Notes: generated from the sequence alone by a model not told the origin. Shown: positions 37,913-48,500, numbered from the stretch's first letter. The stretch: DNA of 64,000 nucleotides from Caballeronia arationis (GCF_001544975.2 NZ_FCOG02000007.1:62001-126000); one strand, 5' to 3'. Translations and numbers: made by a program.

Positions 37913-38904
37913 TCGTCGGCTTCGCGGGCCTTCGGCGGCTCGGCTTGCGCGACGGCGGGCGGCAGCAATTCGCCGCGCAACATCAGCGCGACCGTCTTCA
38001 CGACCAACATGCCGATCACCACGTTCGCAGCGATGAAGAGCGATGAAGCGAGCCACGCGACGAGCCCGGTGCTGCCGCGCTCGACCATGCGCATTGCCAG
38101 CGTCGGCAGTGCCGCGACGCCGAAACTGAACGCCCAGTACGACGGCGCGAAGGCTTGCTTGCGAATCCACGGCAGGAGGCGCAACAGCAGGAGCGCCTGA
38201 TAGAGACCGTAGCCGAGCAGGATCATCGCGAACCCGTCGGGCGTGCCGCTCGTGATGCTCATATACGTCACACCGCCCACTACGGGAGGCGCAAGCTGGA
38301 TGCCGAGCGTCGGCCGCAGCGCGTCGGGCAGCGGATCATGCACCGCCGCGCGATGCAGCATCATCGATTCGAGCGCAAGCCACGACAGCACGCCCGCGCC
38401 AAAGAAGAGCGCGCCGGCCTGGGTCCAGCCGAATGCGGCCGCCGTCGTTCCGGCGACGAAACTGGTGCCTACGGAAGGCAGGTAGATGGCGGGCGTCGTG
38501 AATTCCGGCTTGCGTCCGCCCTGCCAGAAGCGGCCATGCAGGTAGACGCCGAGCGCGAGCGCACTCGCTGCCGCGACGACGAACACCGCGAAGGCCAGCG
38601 GCCGCGCATAGTGCATCAGCGCCTGCGCGGCGAGCAGGCTCGACACCGGCCCGAGCGCCGCAAACGACGACTGCACCGGATGCTGCATCTCGGCCACCGC
38701 TGCGTCGCGATGCACGATCCACTTGTGCGCATAGCCGGCCAGCACCGCGACCCACACCGCAAGCGCCGCGAGCGTCAGCCAGTGTGCGGCAGCGGCCGGC
38801 ACGGGCCAGATTCTCTCCGCGACCCGCCACGCATTCGCCATCGCCAGCGCGCCCACCGCAATGCCGAAGAACGCCACCGGCATCGGTCCACGATTCTTTT
38901 TCAC
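37876..38904 (-). CDS. tehA: TehA/SLAC1-type membrane channel
   Basis: A 342-residue membrane protein of the TehA/C4-dicarboxylate transporter/SLAC1 family, with about ten hydrophobic segments. Family stretches include PVAFFGIAVGALAMANAWR, VGTSFVAGTTAAAF and PTLGIQLAPPVVGGVTYM. Members conduct anions; E. coli TehA can give tellurite resistance when overexpressed. There is no tehB methyltransferase next to it. The C-terminal tail overlaps the serine hydrolase gene on the other strand by 37 bases. Confidence 0.9.
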   Translation of the reverse strand: MKKNRGPMPVAFFGIAVGALAMANAWRVAERIWPVPAAAAHWLTLAALAVWVAVLAGYAHKWIVHRDAAVAEMQHPVQSSFAALGPVSSLLAAQALMHYARPLAFAVFVVAAASALALGVYLHGRFWQGGRKPEFTTPAIYLPSVGTSFVAGTTAAAFGWTQAGALFFGAGVLSWLALESMMLHRAAVHDPLPDALRPTLGIQLAPPVVGGVTYMSITSGTPDGFAMILLGYGLYQALLLLRLLPWIRKQAFAPSYWAFSFGVAALPTLAMRMVERGSTGLVAWLASSLFIAANVVIGMLVVKTVALMLRGELLPPAVAQAEPPKAREADDQRMNVPTPSSS

Positions 38905-39040
38905 CGCCGTTCCTCCCGAAAGGATTGCGACGGGCCCACTTTGTTGCGGCGGGCCGTCGATGGAACGTAATTTAGCGGGCGCTGCGTTTTTCGTGAATGC
39001 CGGTGAGACTCATGAACATGCTCGATCGGATCAAACGGCG

Positions 39041-39322
39041 TTACTGGCGCACGGTGGCGCTCGCCTGCTGGGACGCTTGCGCCGGCAGCACCGACGTCAG
39101 AACGGTAGCCGGCAGGTGTTTCGCCTCTTCCTTGTTCACTGCGCCGACGAACTTCCAGCCGCCGGGCATTTTCACGAAGGTGAAGCCGGTGGGCTGATCG
39201 ACGAAGATGTCGAAGGTCTTGGCCGAATCGGTGGACACGGCGACGGCAGCTGCCTGCGCGAACGAAGCGACGGGACCGGCGAGAATGGCTGCGGCGATGG
39301 CCGCGCGGATCAGTGCTTTCAT
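39041..39322 (-). CDS. small exported protein next to TetR, function unknown
   Basis: A 93-residue protein with a Sec signal peptide (LIRAAIAAAILAGPVASFAQA; cut near residue 24). The mature part is a short globular domain with FDIFVDQPTGFTFVKMPGGW and a polar C-terminal tail. I do not recognise a family. It is divergent from the TetR gene, with two palindromes between the starts, so it is probably the TetR target. Confidence 0.7.
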   Translation of the reverse strand: MKALIRAAIAAAILAGPVASFAQAAAVAVSTDSAKTFDIFVDQPTGFTFVKMPGGWKFVGAVNKEEAKHLPATVLTSVLPAQASQQASATVRQ

Positions 39323-39374
39323 GAAGACAACTCCTTAAAACAGAACGATGCCGGCAAAAGCCGGTCATCTGATT

Positions 39375-39394
39375 TATGTAACGATTGATACATA
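39375..39394. promoter_or_regulatory. candidate TetR operator 1
   Basis: TATGTA, eight bases, TACATA: a perfect inverted repeat 53 bases upstream of the small exported protein gene. The octamer GATACATA inside it recurs 54 bases on in operator 2. Confidence 0.5.
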
Positions 39395-39432
39395 TATTAG
39401 TCGAACCGGCTGGTGTCTGTCCAGCATTTTTG

Positions 39433-39449
39433 TTATGCTCGATACATAA
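39433..39449. promoter_or_regulatory. candidate TetR operator 2
   Basis: TTATG, seven bases, CATAA: an inverted repeat 46 bases upstream of the TetR start, containing the same GATACATA octamer as operator 1. Confidence 0.45.
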
Positions 39450-39494
39450 ATAATGAAGACGCCGCGAACGGGCGTCCGTTGAACAGGAGCGCAG

Positions 39495-40136
39495 ATGTCA
39501 TCGGTGAATGAGGAAGCGGCACGGCGGCCACGCGGCCGGCCGCGCGCCTTCGATCGCGACGCCGCCTTGCGGTGCGCGATGGAAGTGTTCTGGGAGAAGG
39601 GTTTCGACGGCACGTCGATGAGCGATCTCGCCGACGCAATGGGCATCAATTCGCCGAGCCTCTACGCGGCGTTTGGTGGCAAGGAAGATCTTTTTCGCGA
39701 GGCGCTCGGGCTTTACGGAAGCGCGGAAGGGGCGATTGCGCGCAGGGCGCTCGAAGAAAACGCAGGCGGGCGCGAAGCGATCGCCGCCATGTTCAGACGC
39801 AACATCGAACTGTTCACGCGGCCCGGCAGGGCGCGTGGTTGCATGCTGATTCTCGGTACGATCCGGGTTGGCGCCGAACACGAGGCGCTGCGCGCCATGT
39901 TGCGCAAAGGCCGTCTTGGCCTCACCTCGATGATCAGAAAGCGGCTTCTGAAAGCCGTGGAAGACGGCCAGCTCGCACCTTCCGTCGATACCGAATCGCT
40001 CGCGGCGCTGTGCGTCACCGTGCTGTGCGGCATCTCCGTTCAGGCGCACGACGGCGCGTCGCGCGCGTCGCTCATCAGCGCGATTGATGCGTTCGTTGCC
40101 TCGCTGCCGTTCGATGATAAACCGCGTGGTTCGTGA
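39495..40136 (+). CDS. TetR family repressor
   Basis: A 213-residue regulator. The N-terminal helix-turn-helix, about residues 15-65, has the TetR pattern RGRPRAFDRDAALRCAMEVF and GFDGTSMSDLADAMGINSPSLYAAFGGKEDLF. The C-terminal ligand-binding domain is of the AcrR/TetR_C type with GCMLILGTIRVG. It is divergent from the small exported protein gene and probably represses that gene and itself through the two palindromes. The ligand is unknown. Confidence 0.9.
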   Translation: MSSVNEEAARRPRGRPRAFDRDAALRCAMEVFWEKGFDGTSMSDLADAMGINSPSLYAAFGGKEDLFREALGLYGSAEGAIARRALEENAGGREAIAAMFRRNIELFTRPGRARGCMLILGTIRVGAEHEALRAMLRKGRLGLTSMIRKRLLKAVEDGQLAPSVDTESLAALCVTVLCGISVQAHDGASRASLISAIDAFVASLPFDDKPRGS

Positions 40137-40154
40137 TGGCTCGTGCTACTGGGT

Positions 40155-40375
40155 TTTTACACCGTTTGATGTTTCTGCCGCCTCTATGGAACTTGCTTTC
40201 TTTGTGGTCTATTTGCTCTGCCCCTGTCCGGGGCGGGACTTACTTTCTTTGCTGCTGCAAAGAAAGTAAGCAAAGAAAGCAGCTTTTCAAGCAGCAGTCT
40301 TAGGACGGCAACGCCTTTGAAGTACTGAGTGGACATGCCGCCTAAGTGTCGCCCTCGAAGAACTTCAGGGGCTTG
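40155..40375 (-). repeat. 3'-end hairpin repeat, copy A
   Basis: Starts 19 bases past the TetR stop codon. It contains a GCCCC/GGGGC hairpin and a 14-base perfect stem with four-base loop at 40239-40270 (CTTACTTTCTTTGC). It is an inverted copy of B and C. The far part, beyond 40330, is more diverged and lacks the third hairpin. Confidence 0.75.
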
Positions 40376-40499
40376 GCGCGCGGCACGCACCGTGACATCG
40401 CACAGTGAACAAGTTGGCACAGCAGTCATTCATCCGTTTTCGCTTCGCTGGACGAAAGGTACATTCGTCGCGCGGTTGAGGTTCGCGGTCGAGGTTGCA

Positions 40500-40830
40500 A
40501 ACCGCTGGTTTTCGGTTGTGCCCGTCGTCCGAGCGAAGCGCGGACGGACCGGAACGAAGTGCTTACCACTTTGTTGGACTGCGAGGGGTGCAGTGCGTGC
40601 GCGCGCCAAACCGGGTCGGTCCTTTGAGGGCGACACTTAGGGGCTGGGCCAGTCAGTTGTGCGAGGGCGTTGACGTGCTGTGACTGCTGCCAGAAAAGCT
40701 GCTTTCTTTGCTTACTTTCTTTGCAGCAGCAAAGAAAGTAAGTCCCGCCCCGGACAGGGGCAGAGCTAATAGACCGCCAAGAAAGCAAGTTCCATAGAAG
40801 CGAAGCAAAATCAAACGGTGTTCAAAAAGC
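40500..40830 (+). repeat. 3'-end hairpin repeat, copy B
   Basis: The fullest copy. Hairpins: CGTCCG/CGGACG at 40526-40546, the 14-base stem at 40711-40742, and the GCCCC/GGGGC stem just after it. It ends 13 bases before the stop end of the beta-propeller gene at 40844. With copy A it fills the 707-base gap between two convergent genes; no gene is seen there. Confidence 0.8.
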
Positions 40831-40843
40831 GCCAGCAAAAACC

Positions 40844-41896
40844 TCACCGTCCGATGGACCCCGCCGAAGGGGGATAAGTAACGATCCCCCAGGCCAATGG
40901 CAGGTCCCCGATCTGCTTGATCGTCTGATAGTTCTCGGCATCGAGCACATAAACCGCATTCGACCTCCCGCAGGCGAGCAGCAGTTTCCCCCCGTCCGGC
41001 GTAAAGCTGAAGTGCCAGCACCGCTGCCCCACCGGAACATCGCTCACATGCTCATAAGTCTTGCCATCGAACACCTGCAAGGTCTTGTCCCGCGATGCGG
41101 CCACAAAGAGCCGCTTACCGTTCGGCCCGAACGCAATCCCATACGGCCCCGTCTTCGTATCGACGGTCTTCACCGTCTTCAGACTGCGCCCGTCGAGCAC
41201 GACGAACTTGTTGGCGTTCTCCAGCGTGACGACATACTGCTTGCCATCCGGCGAAGCCTTGATCCCGCGCGGCCGCGACCCCTTCGCAAGCTTCACGGTG
41301 CGGACGGGCTTGCCCGTCCCCACGCGATACACCGACACCGTATCGTCGCCCTCGTTGGTCACGAGAATCTCCTTGCCATCCGGCGAAAACTCGACGCCCT
41401 CCGTCTCATGCCCGCTCTTCACCGAATGCACGACCTTCAGGCTCTTCAGGTCGACGATGGCAACCTCCGCCGGCGGTGAATTCTCATCTTCCTTCTCTTC
41501 CTGCGGCGGCTGTCCCGGCGGACCGCTCTCGCCCGGCTCGTAAGTCACATACGCGTAGCCCTTGAACACCCGCACGAACTCCGGATTCTGGCCGATCTTC
41601 GCGCGGCGCACGATCTGTCCCGTCGACGTATCGATCTCCGAGAGATCGCCCGTCGCCTTGTTCGCGACGTAGAGCCGCGTGCCGTCCGCATTCAGGCTCA
41701 GGCCGCGCGGACCGTCCTTGCCGAGCGAGATGGTCTTCGTGAGCGTCATCTGGTCGAGGTCGATCACGCCGACACCCGCCGTCTCGCTCGTCACGTAGGC
41801 CACCGGCGCGGCAGCGTGGGCGGCGTTGAAGGCGCTTGCGGCAAGCGTCGTCGCGGAAAGCAGCACGAGGCGCGCCGCCTTGTATCTGTCTTGCAT
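40844..41896 (-). CDS. PQQ-associated YVTN beta-propeller protein
   Basis: A 350-residue exported seven-bladed propeller. The signal peptide ends AAHAA near residue 29. Blades repeat the pattern SPDGKEILVTNEGDDTVSVY and FGPNGKRLFVAASRDKTLQVF. It fits the group of propellers found with PQQ-dependent alcohol dehydrogenases (TIGR03866). The DUF3280 gene just upstream belongs to the same setting. The function is probably binding or maturation in the periplasm; the dehydrogenase itself is not in this window. GGAG precedes ATG at 41896. A Pro/Glu-rich insert sits near residue 130. Confidence 0.85.
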   Translation of the reverse strand: MQDRYKAARLVLLSATTLAASAFNAAHAAAPVAYVTSETAGVGVIDLDQMTLTKTISLGKDGPRGLSLNADGTRLYVANKATGDLSEIDTSTGQIVRRAKIGQNPEFVRVFKGYAYVTYEPGESGPPGQPPQEEKEDENSPPAEVAIVDLKSLKVVHSVKSGHETEGVEFSPDGKEILVTNEGDDTVSVYRVGTGKPVRTVKLAKGSRPRGIKASPDGKQYVVTLENANKFVVLDGRSLKTVKTVDTKTGPYGIAFGPNGKRLFVAASRDKTLQVFDGKTYEHVSDVPVGQRCWHFSFTPDGGKLLLACGRSNAVYVLDAENYQTIKQIGDLPLAWGIVTYPPSAGSIGR

Positions 41897-42044
41897 GTTC
41901 GTCTCCGGCGTATTGTTCTTTGCCGCGCACAGGCAATGCCGCCACGATGCGCGAGCCCCGATAGCCAAGTTAGCCCATCAGGCGTTCGCTTGACAATGGC
42001 AGATGGCGGGAGATTTTCCCGAATTCGGCTGCGAGCGGCCGGAG

Positions 42045-42569
42045 TCAGCGTGTCGCGTCGGCGTCGGCGGCAAGCAGATCGACGAGCGATTTCACGCCGC
42101 GTCGCCAGGACTGGTCGGTATTGCCGCGAATGTCGACGGAGCGCTGGAACACCGCCTTGCCCGTCGCGACATCCTCCACGCGCAGGTTGATGTTGAGGAT
42201 CAGGTTGCTGATCTTCTGCACCCAGCAGACGCCCACGCGCTCGACGCCAAGCGTGCGCCCCACTTCCAGCTCGCAGCCGTTGCACGCGTTGAGATCCTGC
42301 GATGCCTGCAGGCTCGCGATCAGATTCCCGGCAGGCGCGTTGTCGGCGACATGAAAGAGATCGCGCGAGCGCAACTGGTCGCGCAGTTCGTTGCTGATCA
42401 TGCCGAGCCGCGCGTTCTGAATGCGCGTGAGTTCGGCATCGTTGTAGGCGGCGTTGTCGTCGATCAGCGCGCAGTCGACGACCGCAATCGATCTGGGCGC
42501 GGCCTGCGACGGCGAAGCGAGCATGCAGAGGCACGCGGCAATGGTGCAGGCGATGGTCTGCCGGGTCAT
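42045..42569 (-). CDS. DUF3280 family exported protein
   Basis: A 174-residue exported protein with a signal peptide (IACTIAACLCMLASPSQA). The mature part has AVVDCALIDDNAAYNDAE, QDLNACNGCELEVGRTLG and VGVCWVQKISNLILNINL; this pattern fits DUF3280 (near DUF2380), found in gene sets for PQQ-dependent alcohol oxidation. The Cys-x2-Cys and nearby Cys may form disulfides. It lies 148 bases upstream of the propeller gene on the same strand, and the two probably work together. Confidence 0.8.
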   Translation of the reverse strand: MTRQTIACTIAACLCMLASPSQAAPRSIAVVDCALIDDNAAYNDAELTRIQNARLGMISNELRDQLRSRDLFHVADNAPAGNLIASLQASQDLNACNGCELEVGRTLGVERVGVCWVQKISNLILNINLRVEDVATGKAVFQRSVDIRGNTDQSWRRGVKSLVDLLAADADATR

Positions 42570-42847
42570 GGGTTCTCCTTTTCCAGACGACTGTGCGTGG
42601 GATCGAAGTTAAATCAACGCTGGCAGTAATTCAACGCGCATGCGTCGCATGCGGACCAACTGCAGCGCGCCCCTTGTTCGACTGAAGCCAACACGAGCGG
42701 TATCGCACACACATGGCATGAAGGCCGCGAGCCTTATCCCTCTTCGCTTCACGCAGGCGACGACCGTTCTTCGCACGATTGGCACAGGCCTTGCAAAACA
42801 CGCAGCGAGCACACGCCGTGCTTGCGTCCGACCTCAAAGAGCCCATC

Positions 42848-43042
42848 ATGGAACGCGCACTCATCATCAAAGACCTTCCCTTTTCCGACGAAGAAGCCAC
42901 CCTGGACCGCGAGCAGATGAAGCGCCTTACCGGCGGCCGGGCCGTTCAGGTGCGAGTCGACAACAACGGTGTCGGCACGGTCGACGACTGGGAGATCAAC
43001 ACTGCCATCTTCGAGGGCCGCATCAAGGGATCGTATCTTTGA
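42848..43042 (+). CDS. small peptide with double-glycine leader-like start
   Basis: A 64-residue peptide. Residues 1-30 resemble a Gly-Gly secretion leader: acidic, with LDREQMKRLTGG ending at Gly29-Gly30, as in bacteriocin and RiPP precursor leaders. The remaining 34 residues, RAVQVRVDNNGVGTVDDW onward, would be the core. The ATG at 42848 is followed by a family-like MERALIIKDLP. No peptidase-containing ABC transporter or modifying enzyme lies within this window, so export would rely on machinery elsewhere. It could also be a small cytoplasmic protein. Confidence 0.65.
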   Translation: MERALIIKDLPFSDEEATLDREQMKRLTGGRAVQVRVDNNGVGTVDDWEINTAIFEGRIKGSYL

Positions 43043-43087
43043 AGCATGCGCGGCGTGCGGTGACCCTGCACCGAGTCACCGCACCGC

Positions 43088-45316
43088 TCACAACGCCACG
43101 CGCAATGCGTCGTCCGCAATCGCGAGCCGCGACGCCATCACCTTCACGACAAACCGGTGCCACTGCTGCGCGGTCAGCGGTTCGTCGCGCTCCAGCTGCT
43201 GCAACGCCGCGAGCGACAGCCGCCACAGCCGCGCGGGCTCGTCGGCGATCACGTCCGCGCTGCGCGGACGCTGCGAATACACCGCCATCTCGCCGACGAT
43301 CGTTCCCGGTCCGAACGAGCGCAGTCGCACCGCGCGCCCGTCCGCGAGCGTCAGTGAGACTCTTACGTGCCCCCGCTCGACGAGGAATATCGCATCGCCC
43401 GGCTCGCCGTGCCGGAACAGCAGCTCGCCCGCGCCGATCTCGCGCATCTCGAGACACGCCATCAATCGTTCGAGCGCGAGCGGCGTGAAGTGATGCGCGA
43501 GGGTCGCGTGGAAATCGGCCTCGTCGGTGTGATGCTTGCCGGCGTCGGTGTCGAGCTGGCGCTCCTCGATCCATTCGAGCCCCGCATCGAGCGTGTCGAA
43601 CTCGTGGATGCCGAGACTCAGCGTGCCCGTTCGCGCGAGCAGTTGCCGCGAGCGCGCGGGCAACCCCGTCAGGACGAGCAGGACGCCCCGCGCCTCGCAC
43701 ACCTGCTTGAGCTTCATGAAGCTGACCGACACGGAAGCATCCACGCCGTTCGTCGCACCGAAGTCGAGCACGACGTAGCGCACCGGCATCGGTGCGTTGC
43801 GGCCGAGCCGCTCGCGCACGCGATGCAGGATCGAGTTGGCGGTGCCGAAGAAGAGAAAGCCTTGCAGGCAGGTCCCGCACACCTGCGAGCCATGCTCCTT
43901 GAGGCGTTCGGCCTGCTCGATGGTGCGCTCGACGTTCGAGGTGCGCGTGCTGCCGTCGAACTCCATGCGCACGCAGCTCACGCGCCCGTAGAGCAACGCG
44001 AACGTCACGCATGCGGCAAGCACGCCCGCGACGACGCCCGCCACTACGCCATAGACAGCGATCACGCCGAGGATCAGCGGCACGAGCAGATACTCGTTCC
44101 AGTCGAGCTTGCCCCACGCGCCGACGAGCCAGTCCATCAGGAGGCGCAGCCCCATGAAAATCTGCAGGCCGACGAGCACGGGGACCGGAAAGAGCGCGAC
44201 CAGATCCGGAGACACCGCGAGCACGAGAAGGCACGCGAGCGCGGCGAACACGCCGGCGACGCGGCTCGTCGCGCCGGCGCGCGCGTTGAGCATCGAGCGG
44301 TTGTAAGACTGGTAGCCGACCATGCCGCCCAGCATCCCGCTCGCGATATTCGCGAGTCCGGCCGCGCGCATCTCGCGGTTCAGGTCGACGTCCTGGCCCG
44401 TCGCGGCGCCGATCGCCGTCGAGTTCATCAGGATCGTGATCGCCGACACCGACGTCACCACGAGCGTCTCCGGCAGATGCGCGCCGATCGCGTGCCAGTC
44501 GACCTCGCCCTGCGCGAGCGAACGCGGAAGGTGCAGTTCGGGAAGCTGCAGCGCATGCATCGGCACGTGCTGAAGCAACAGGCCCATGTCGCGCGCATCG
44601 TCGATGCGGATGCCCGCCACGTGCAGCAGCACATAGAAGAGCAGAATGCCGAAGCCGAGCGTCGCCGGCAGCACGGCTGCATGCTTCCACACGCGATGAA
44701 GAATGGTCGCCAGCGCGCCGACGACGAGCGCCGGCACCCACGCGAGCCAGTGCAGGTGAATGAGCAGCGGAACCGCCTGCCAGCTCGGCGCGTGGCCAGT
44801 CAGCACGCGAAACGCGCCCGTAAGCAGCAGATAGCCCGTGCCGGCGAGAAAGCCGCCCATCACGGGATAAGGCAGGAATTGCAGCGACCGGCTGCGCTTG
44901 GACGACCCGATCGAGAAGAGGATGATGCCCGTCACGATCGAGCACAGCGCGATCGAGATCAGCACGGTTAGCAGGATGGCGGTGGGCGATCCGCCGTTCG
45001 CGCGCACGCTGCTCGCGACCCCCGCCGCCACGCCGACGAGAAACGCAGTGGCATTGCTGTCGGGGCCGCCGATATTCATGCGCATCGAGCTCGTGAGCGC
45101 GATGACGAGCGCCGTCACGACGCAACTGACGAGCGCGGTCGGCACGCCGAGTTCGGCGTAGCGCGCGAGGTCGGCGCTGAAGATCATCGTGCCGAGGCTC
45201 ATCGCGTAGCACAGCATGACGAGCGTCGAGAGCGTGCCGGCCGCGAGGTCGCCGAACAGGCGCGCGATGCGCGCGTCGCTTCGATCGCTCCCGGAACCTG
45301 CGGTGGCTGGCTTCAC
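43088..45316 (-). CDS. SulP transporter with STAS and cyclic-nucleotide-binding domains
   Basis: A 742-residue inner-membrane transporter. The SulP (SLC26) membrane part spans about residues 15-430, a STAS domain follows at about 450-570, and a C-terminal cNMP-binding domain lies at about 600-720. The latter has GEPGDAIFLVERGHVRVSL and GEMAVYSQRPRSADV, keeping the Glu and Arg that hold cyclic nucleotide phosphate. SulP proteins move sulfate, bicarbonate or dicarboxylates. The GTG at 45316 has GGGAG six bases upstream. It is divergent from an adenylate cyclase gene, so cAMP may control it (inference). Confidence 0.9.
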   Translation of the reverse strand: MKPATAGSGSDRSDARIARLFGDLAAGTLSTLVMLCYAMSLGTMIFSADLARYAELGVPTALVSCVVTALVIALTSSMRMNIGGPDSNATAFLVGVAAGVASSVRANGGSPTAILLTVLISIALCSIVTGIILFSIGSSKRSRSLQFLPYPVMGGFLAGTGYLLLTGAFRVLTGHAPSWQAVPLLIHLHWLAWVPALVVGALATILHRVWKHAAVLPATLGFGILLFYVLLHVAGIRIDDARDMGLLLQHVPMHALQLPELHLPRSLAQGEVDWHAIGAHLPETLVVTSVSAITILMNSTAIGAATGQDVDLNREMRAAGLANIASGMLGGMVGYQSYNRSMLNARAGATSRVAGVFAALACLLVLAVSPDLVALFPVPVLVGLQIFMGLRLLMDWLVGAWGKLDWNEYLLVPLILGVIAVYGVVAGVVAGVLAACVTFALLYGRVSCVRMEFDGSTRTSNVERTIEQAERLKEHGSQVCGTCLQGFLFFGTANSILHRVRERLGRNAPMPVRYVVLDFGATNGVDASVSVSFMKLKQVCEARGVLLVLTGLPARSRQLLARTGTLSLGIHEFDTLDAGLEWIEERQLDTDAGKHHTDEADFHATLAHHFTPLALERLMACLEMREIGAGELLFRHGEPGDAIFLVERGHVRVSLTLADGRAVRLRSFGPGTIVGEMAVYSQRPRSADVIADEPARLWRLSLAALQQLERDEPLTAQQWHRFVVKVMASRLAIADDALRVAL

Positions 45317-45587
45317 AGCGCTCTCCCGATGCGTGTCGGCGATACGGTGCTGAACGTGCAACGGCGCTTTCGCGCCTGCGGGGATGCGGGTTTGCGCCGC
45401 AGCCGCATGGCGCGCGGTCCGCCGACGAGTATCCGCCGCGCCGCGCCGGCATGTCAATTTTCCGCGTGCGCCCGCGCATATCGTGCCCGGACGGCGCGAC
45501 CTACACTGTAGAGGCAACGGGCGGTGAGGCGCATCGCCCCATTCATCTGACGAGACGGCCGGCGACCAAGGCAAAAAGGCACAGGCG

Positions 45588-48500
45588 ATGGACATCGGTC
45601 AATGGCTCGATGCCCTCGGGCTCGGGCAATACGAACGTGCGTTCGCCGAGAACGACGTCGATCTCGCCATGCTCGCCCAACTCGACGACGCCGACCTGAA
45701 GGAGATCGGCGTGGCGTCGCTCGGGCATCGCAAGCGGCTGCTCGCCGCGATTGCCGGGCGCGCCGCCGTCGCCGCGCCGCCTGCTGCCGCACCGGCGCCC
45801 GCAGCAGGCGAGCGCCGTCAGGTCACGATCCTCTTCGCCGACCTGTGCAATTTCACGGCGCTGTCGCGCACGCTCGACGCCGAGGAACTGAGCGAGCACG
45901 TCGGCCGCTATACGGCGCTCGTCGACGACATCGTGCTCGGTCTCGGCGGCACGATCGACAAGCACATCGGCGATGCCGTGATGGCGCTCTTCGGCGCCCC
46001 GCGCGCGCACGACACCGACGCGCTGCGCGCCGCCCGCGCCGCGCTCGACATCCACGCGGCACTCGCGAATCTCTCGAAGACGGCGGCGCGGCCGCTCGTC
46101 GCGCATGTCGGCATCGCGAGCGGCGAAGTGATCGCGGGCGCGCACGACCGCGCGGGCTTTCACGACTACACCGTGATCGGCGACTCGGTGAATCTCGCCG
46201 CGCGTCTCGTCGATGCCGCCGGCCCCGGCGAGACGCTGATCGCGAGCGAGGTGCATCGCGCGCTCGGCGACGCGGTCCGCGCCGACGCCTTCGGCGAATT
46301 GCGCTTCAAGGGCATCGACGCGCCCGTGCGCGTCTGGCGCCTCACCGGCGTCACCAGCCTGGAGGGCGAGCGCTCGAACGGCAACCGTAGCCGCTTCGTC
46401 GGCCGCCATGCGGAACTGGAACAGTTTCGCGGCATCGCGCGCGCGTGCGTGACTGCCCACGCGGGTCACGCCGTCTGCGTGCGCGGCGAGGCGGGCATCG
46501 GCAAGTCGCGGCTCGTCGAAGAGATCCGGCGCTTCGGCGAACCGCTCGGCTTCGCGGTCCACCACGGGCGCGTGCTCGACTTCGGCATGGGACGCGGCCA
46601 GGACCCTGTGCGCGCGATCGTAGGCAGTCTGCTCGGGCTCGCGCCGGGCGCGGACCTCGACCAGCGGCGCGAGGCCGCCGCGCGCGTCGCAGCCGTTGGC
46701 ACCATCGGCGCCGACCGGCTGATGTTCCTGCACGACCTGCTCGACCTGCCGCAGACAGGCGAATGGCGCACGCTCTACGACGCGATGGACAACGCCGCGC
46801 GCGACCGCGGCAAGCGCGCACTGGTGGCTGCGCTCATCGAAGGCGCCTGCCGTCGCGGGCCGGCGATGATCGTCGTCGAGGACCTTCACTGGGCCGATCC
46901 GCAGGTGCTCGGGTTCGTCTCGACGATGGCGGCGGCGGTCGCGAACGGGCCGGGGCTCGTCGTGATGACCTCGCGCGTCGAAGGCGATCCGCTCGACGCC
47001 GCGTGGCGCGCAGGCTGCCGCGGCACGCCATTCGCGACGATCGACCTCGGCCCGCTGCGGCGCGACGAGGCGCTCAGTCTCGCGGACGGCTTCATCGATG
47101 CGACCCAGCGCGTCGCACTCGCGTGCATCGAGCGGGCGGACGGCAATCCGCTCTTTCTCGAACAACTGCTGCGCAACGCCGAAGAGGGCCGCGGCGAAGC
47201 CGTGCCCGCGTCGATCCAGAGCCTCGTGCTCGCGCGCATGGACCGCTTGCACGCCATCGACCGGCTCGCGTTCCAGGCGGCCGCCGTGATCGGCCAGCGC
47301 TTCGGACTCGGGCTCCTGCGGCAACTGACCGACGCGCCGGACTATACGTGCGACGGGCTCGTCGCGAATGCGCTCGTGCTGCCCGAAGGCGACGGCTTCC
47401 TGTTCGCGCACGCCCTGATTCAGGAAGGCGCGTACTCGACGCTCCTGCGCGCGCGCCGCCGCGAGCTGCACCGGCGGGCGGCGGACTGGTTCGCCGCAAG
47501 CGATCCCGTGCTGCGCGCCCAGCATCTCGACCGCGCCGAGGACGCGGGCGCCCCGCGCGCCTATCTCGAAGCAGCGCTCGCACAGCGCGCCGCGTGGCTG
47601 CCCGATGCCGCGCTGCGCCTGATCGCGCGCGGCATCGAGATCGCGGGCGAGCCCGCCGACCGCCACGCGCTGACCTGCCTGCGGGGCGAACTGGAGCGCG
47701 ATCTGGGCGAGATCGCTGCGTCGATCGACACGTACCGGCTGGCGGTGGCCGGCGCGCCCGACGAACCGTGCACCGCGCGCGCGCAACTCGGGCTCGCGGA
47801 AAGCCTGCGGGTGAGCGAAGGCCTGACCGAGGCGCAGGCGCTGCTCGACGCCGCGCAGCAGATCGCAGAACGTCACGGCATGGTCGCCGAACTCGCGCGT
47901 CTGCATCATCTGCGCGGCAACATCCTGTTTCCTCTCGGCCGGATCGATGGCTGTCGCGAAGAGCATCAGCGCGGACTCGCGCACGCGCGGCGCTCGGGTT
48001 CGCCCGAAGCGGAAGCACGCGCGCTCGGCGGCCTCGCCGACGCGGCCTACGCGCAGGGCCGCATGCGCACCGCCTTCGAGCACTTCAGCCAGTGCGTCGC
48101 GCTGTCCCGCGAGCACGGCCTCGGGCGTATCGAGGTCGCGAACCGGTCGATGGTGGGCTTCAGCCGCATCTACCTGAACGAGGCGCGGCTCGCCCGCGAG
48201 GACGGCGCGGCGGCCGCGCGGGCGGCGGCGCTCGTCGGCCAGCCGCGCGCCGAACTGCTCGGCGAGACGATGGGCGCGTTCGCCGCGCACGAACTCGGCG
48301 ATGCCGACGCCACGCGCGAGCATCTCGACCGCGAGATGCGGCTGATCCGTCAGCTCGGCGCGCGTCGCTTCGAGGCACAGAATCTGGAGATGCGTGCGCG
48401 CCTTCTGATCGATGCGAAGGAACCCGTGCGCGCCGCCCGGTTGCTGCGCGAGGCCCTTGCGATCTGCGATGAAGTCGGCACGCAGTTCAGCGCACCGAAG

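Noticed and set aside
40137..40843. Possible CRISPR or insertion sequence
   Set aside because: The repeated hairpins are not regularly spaced units with spacers, and there is no transposase or target duplication.
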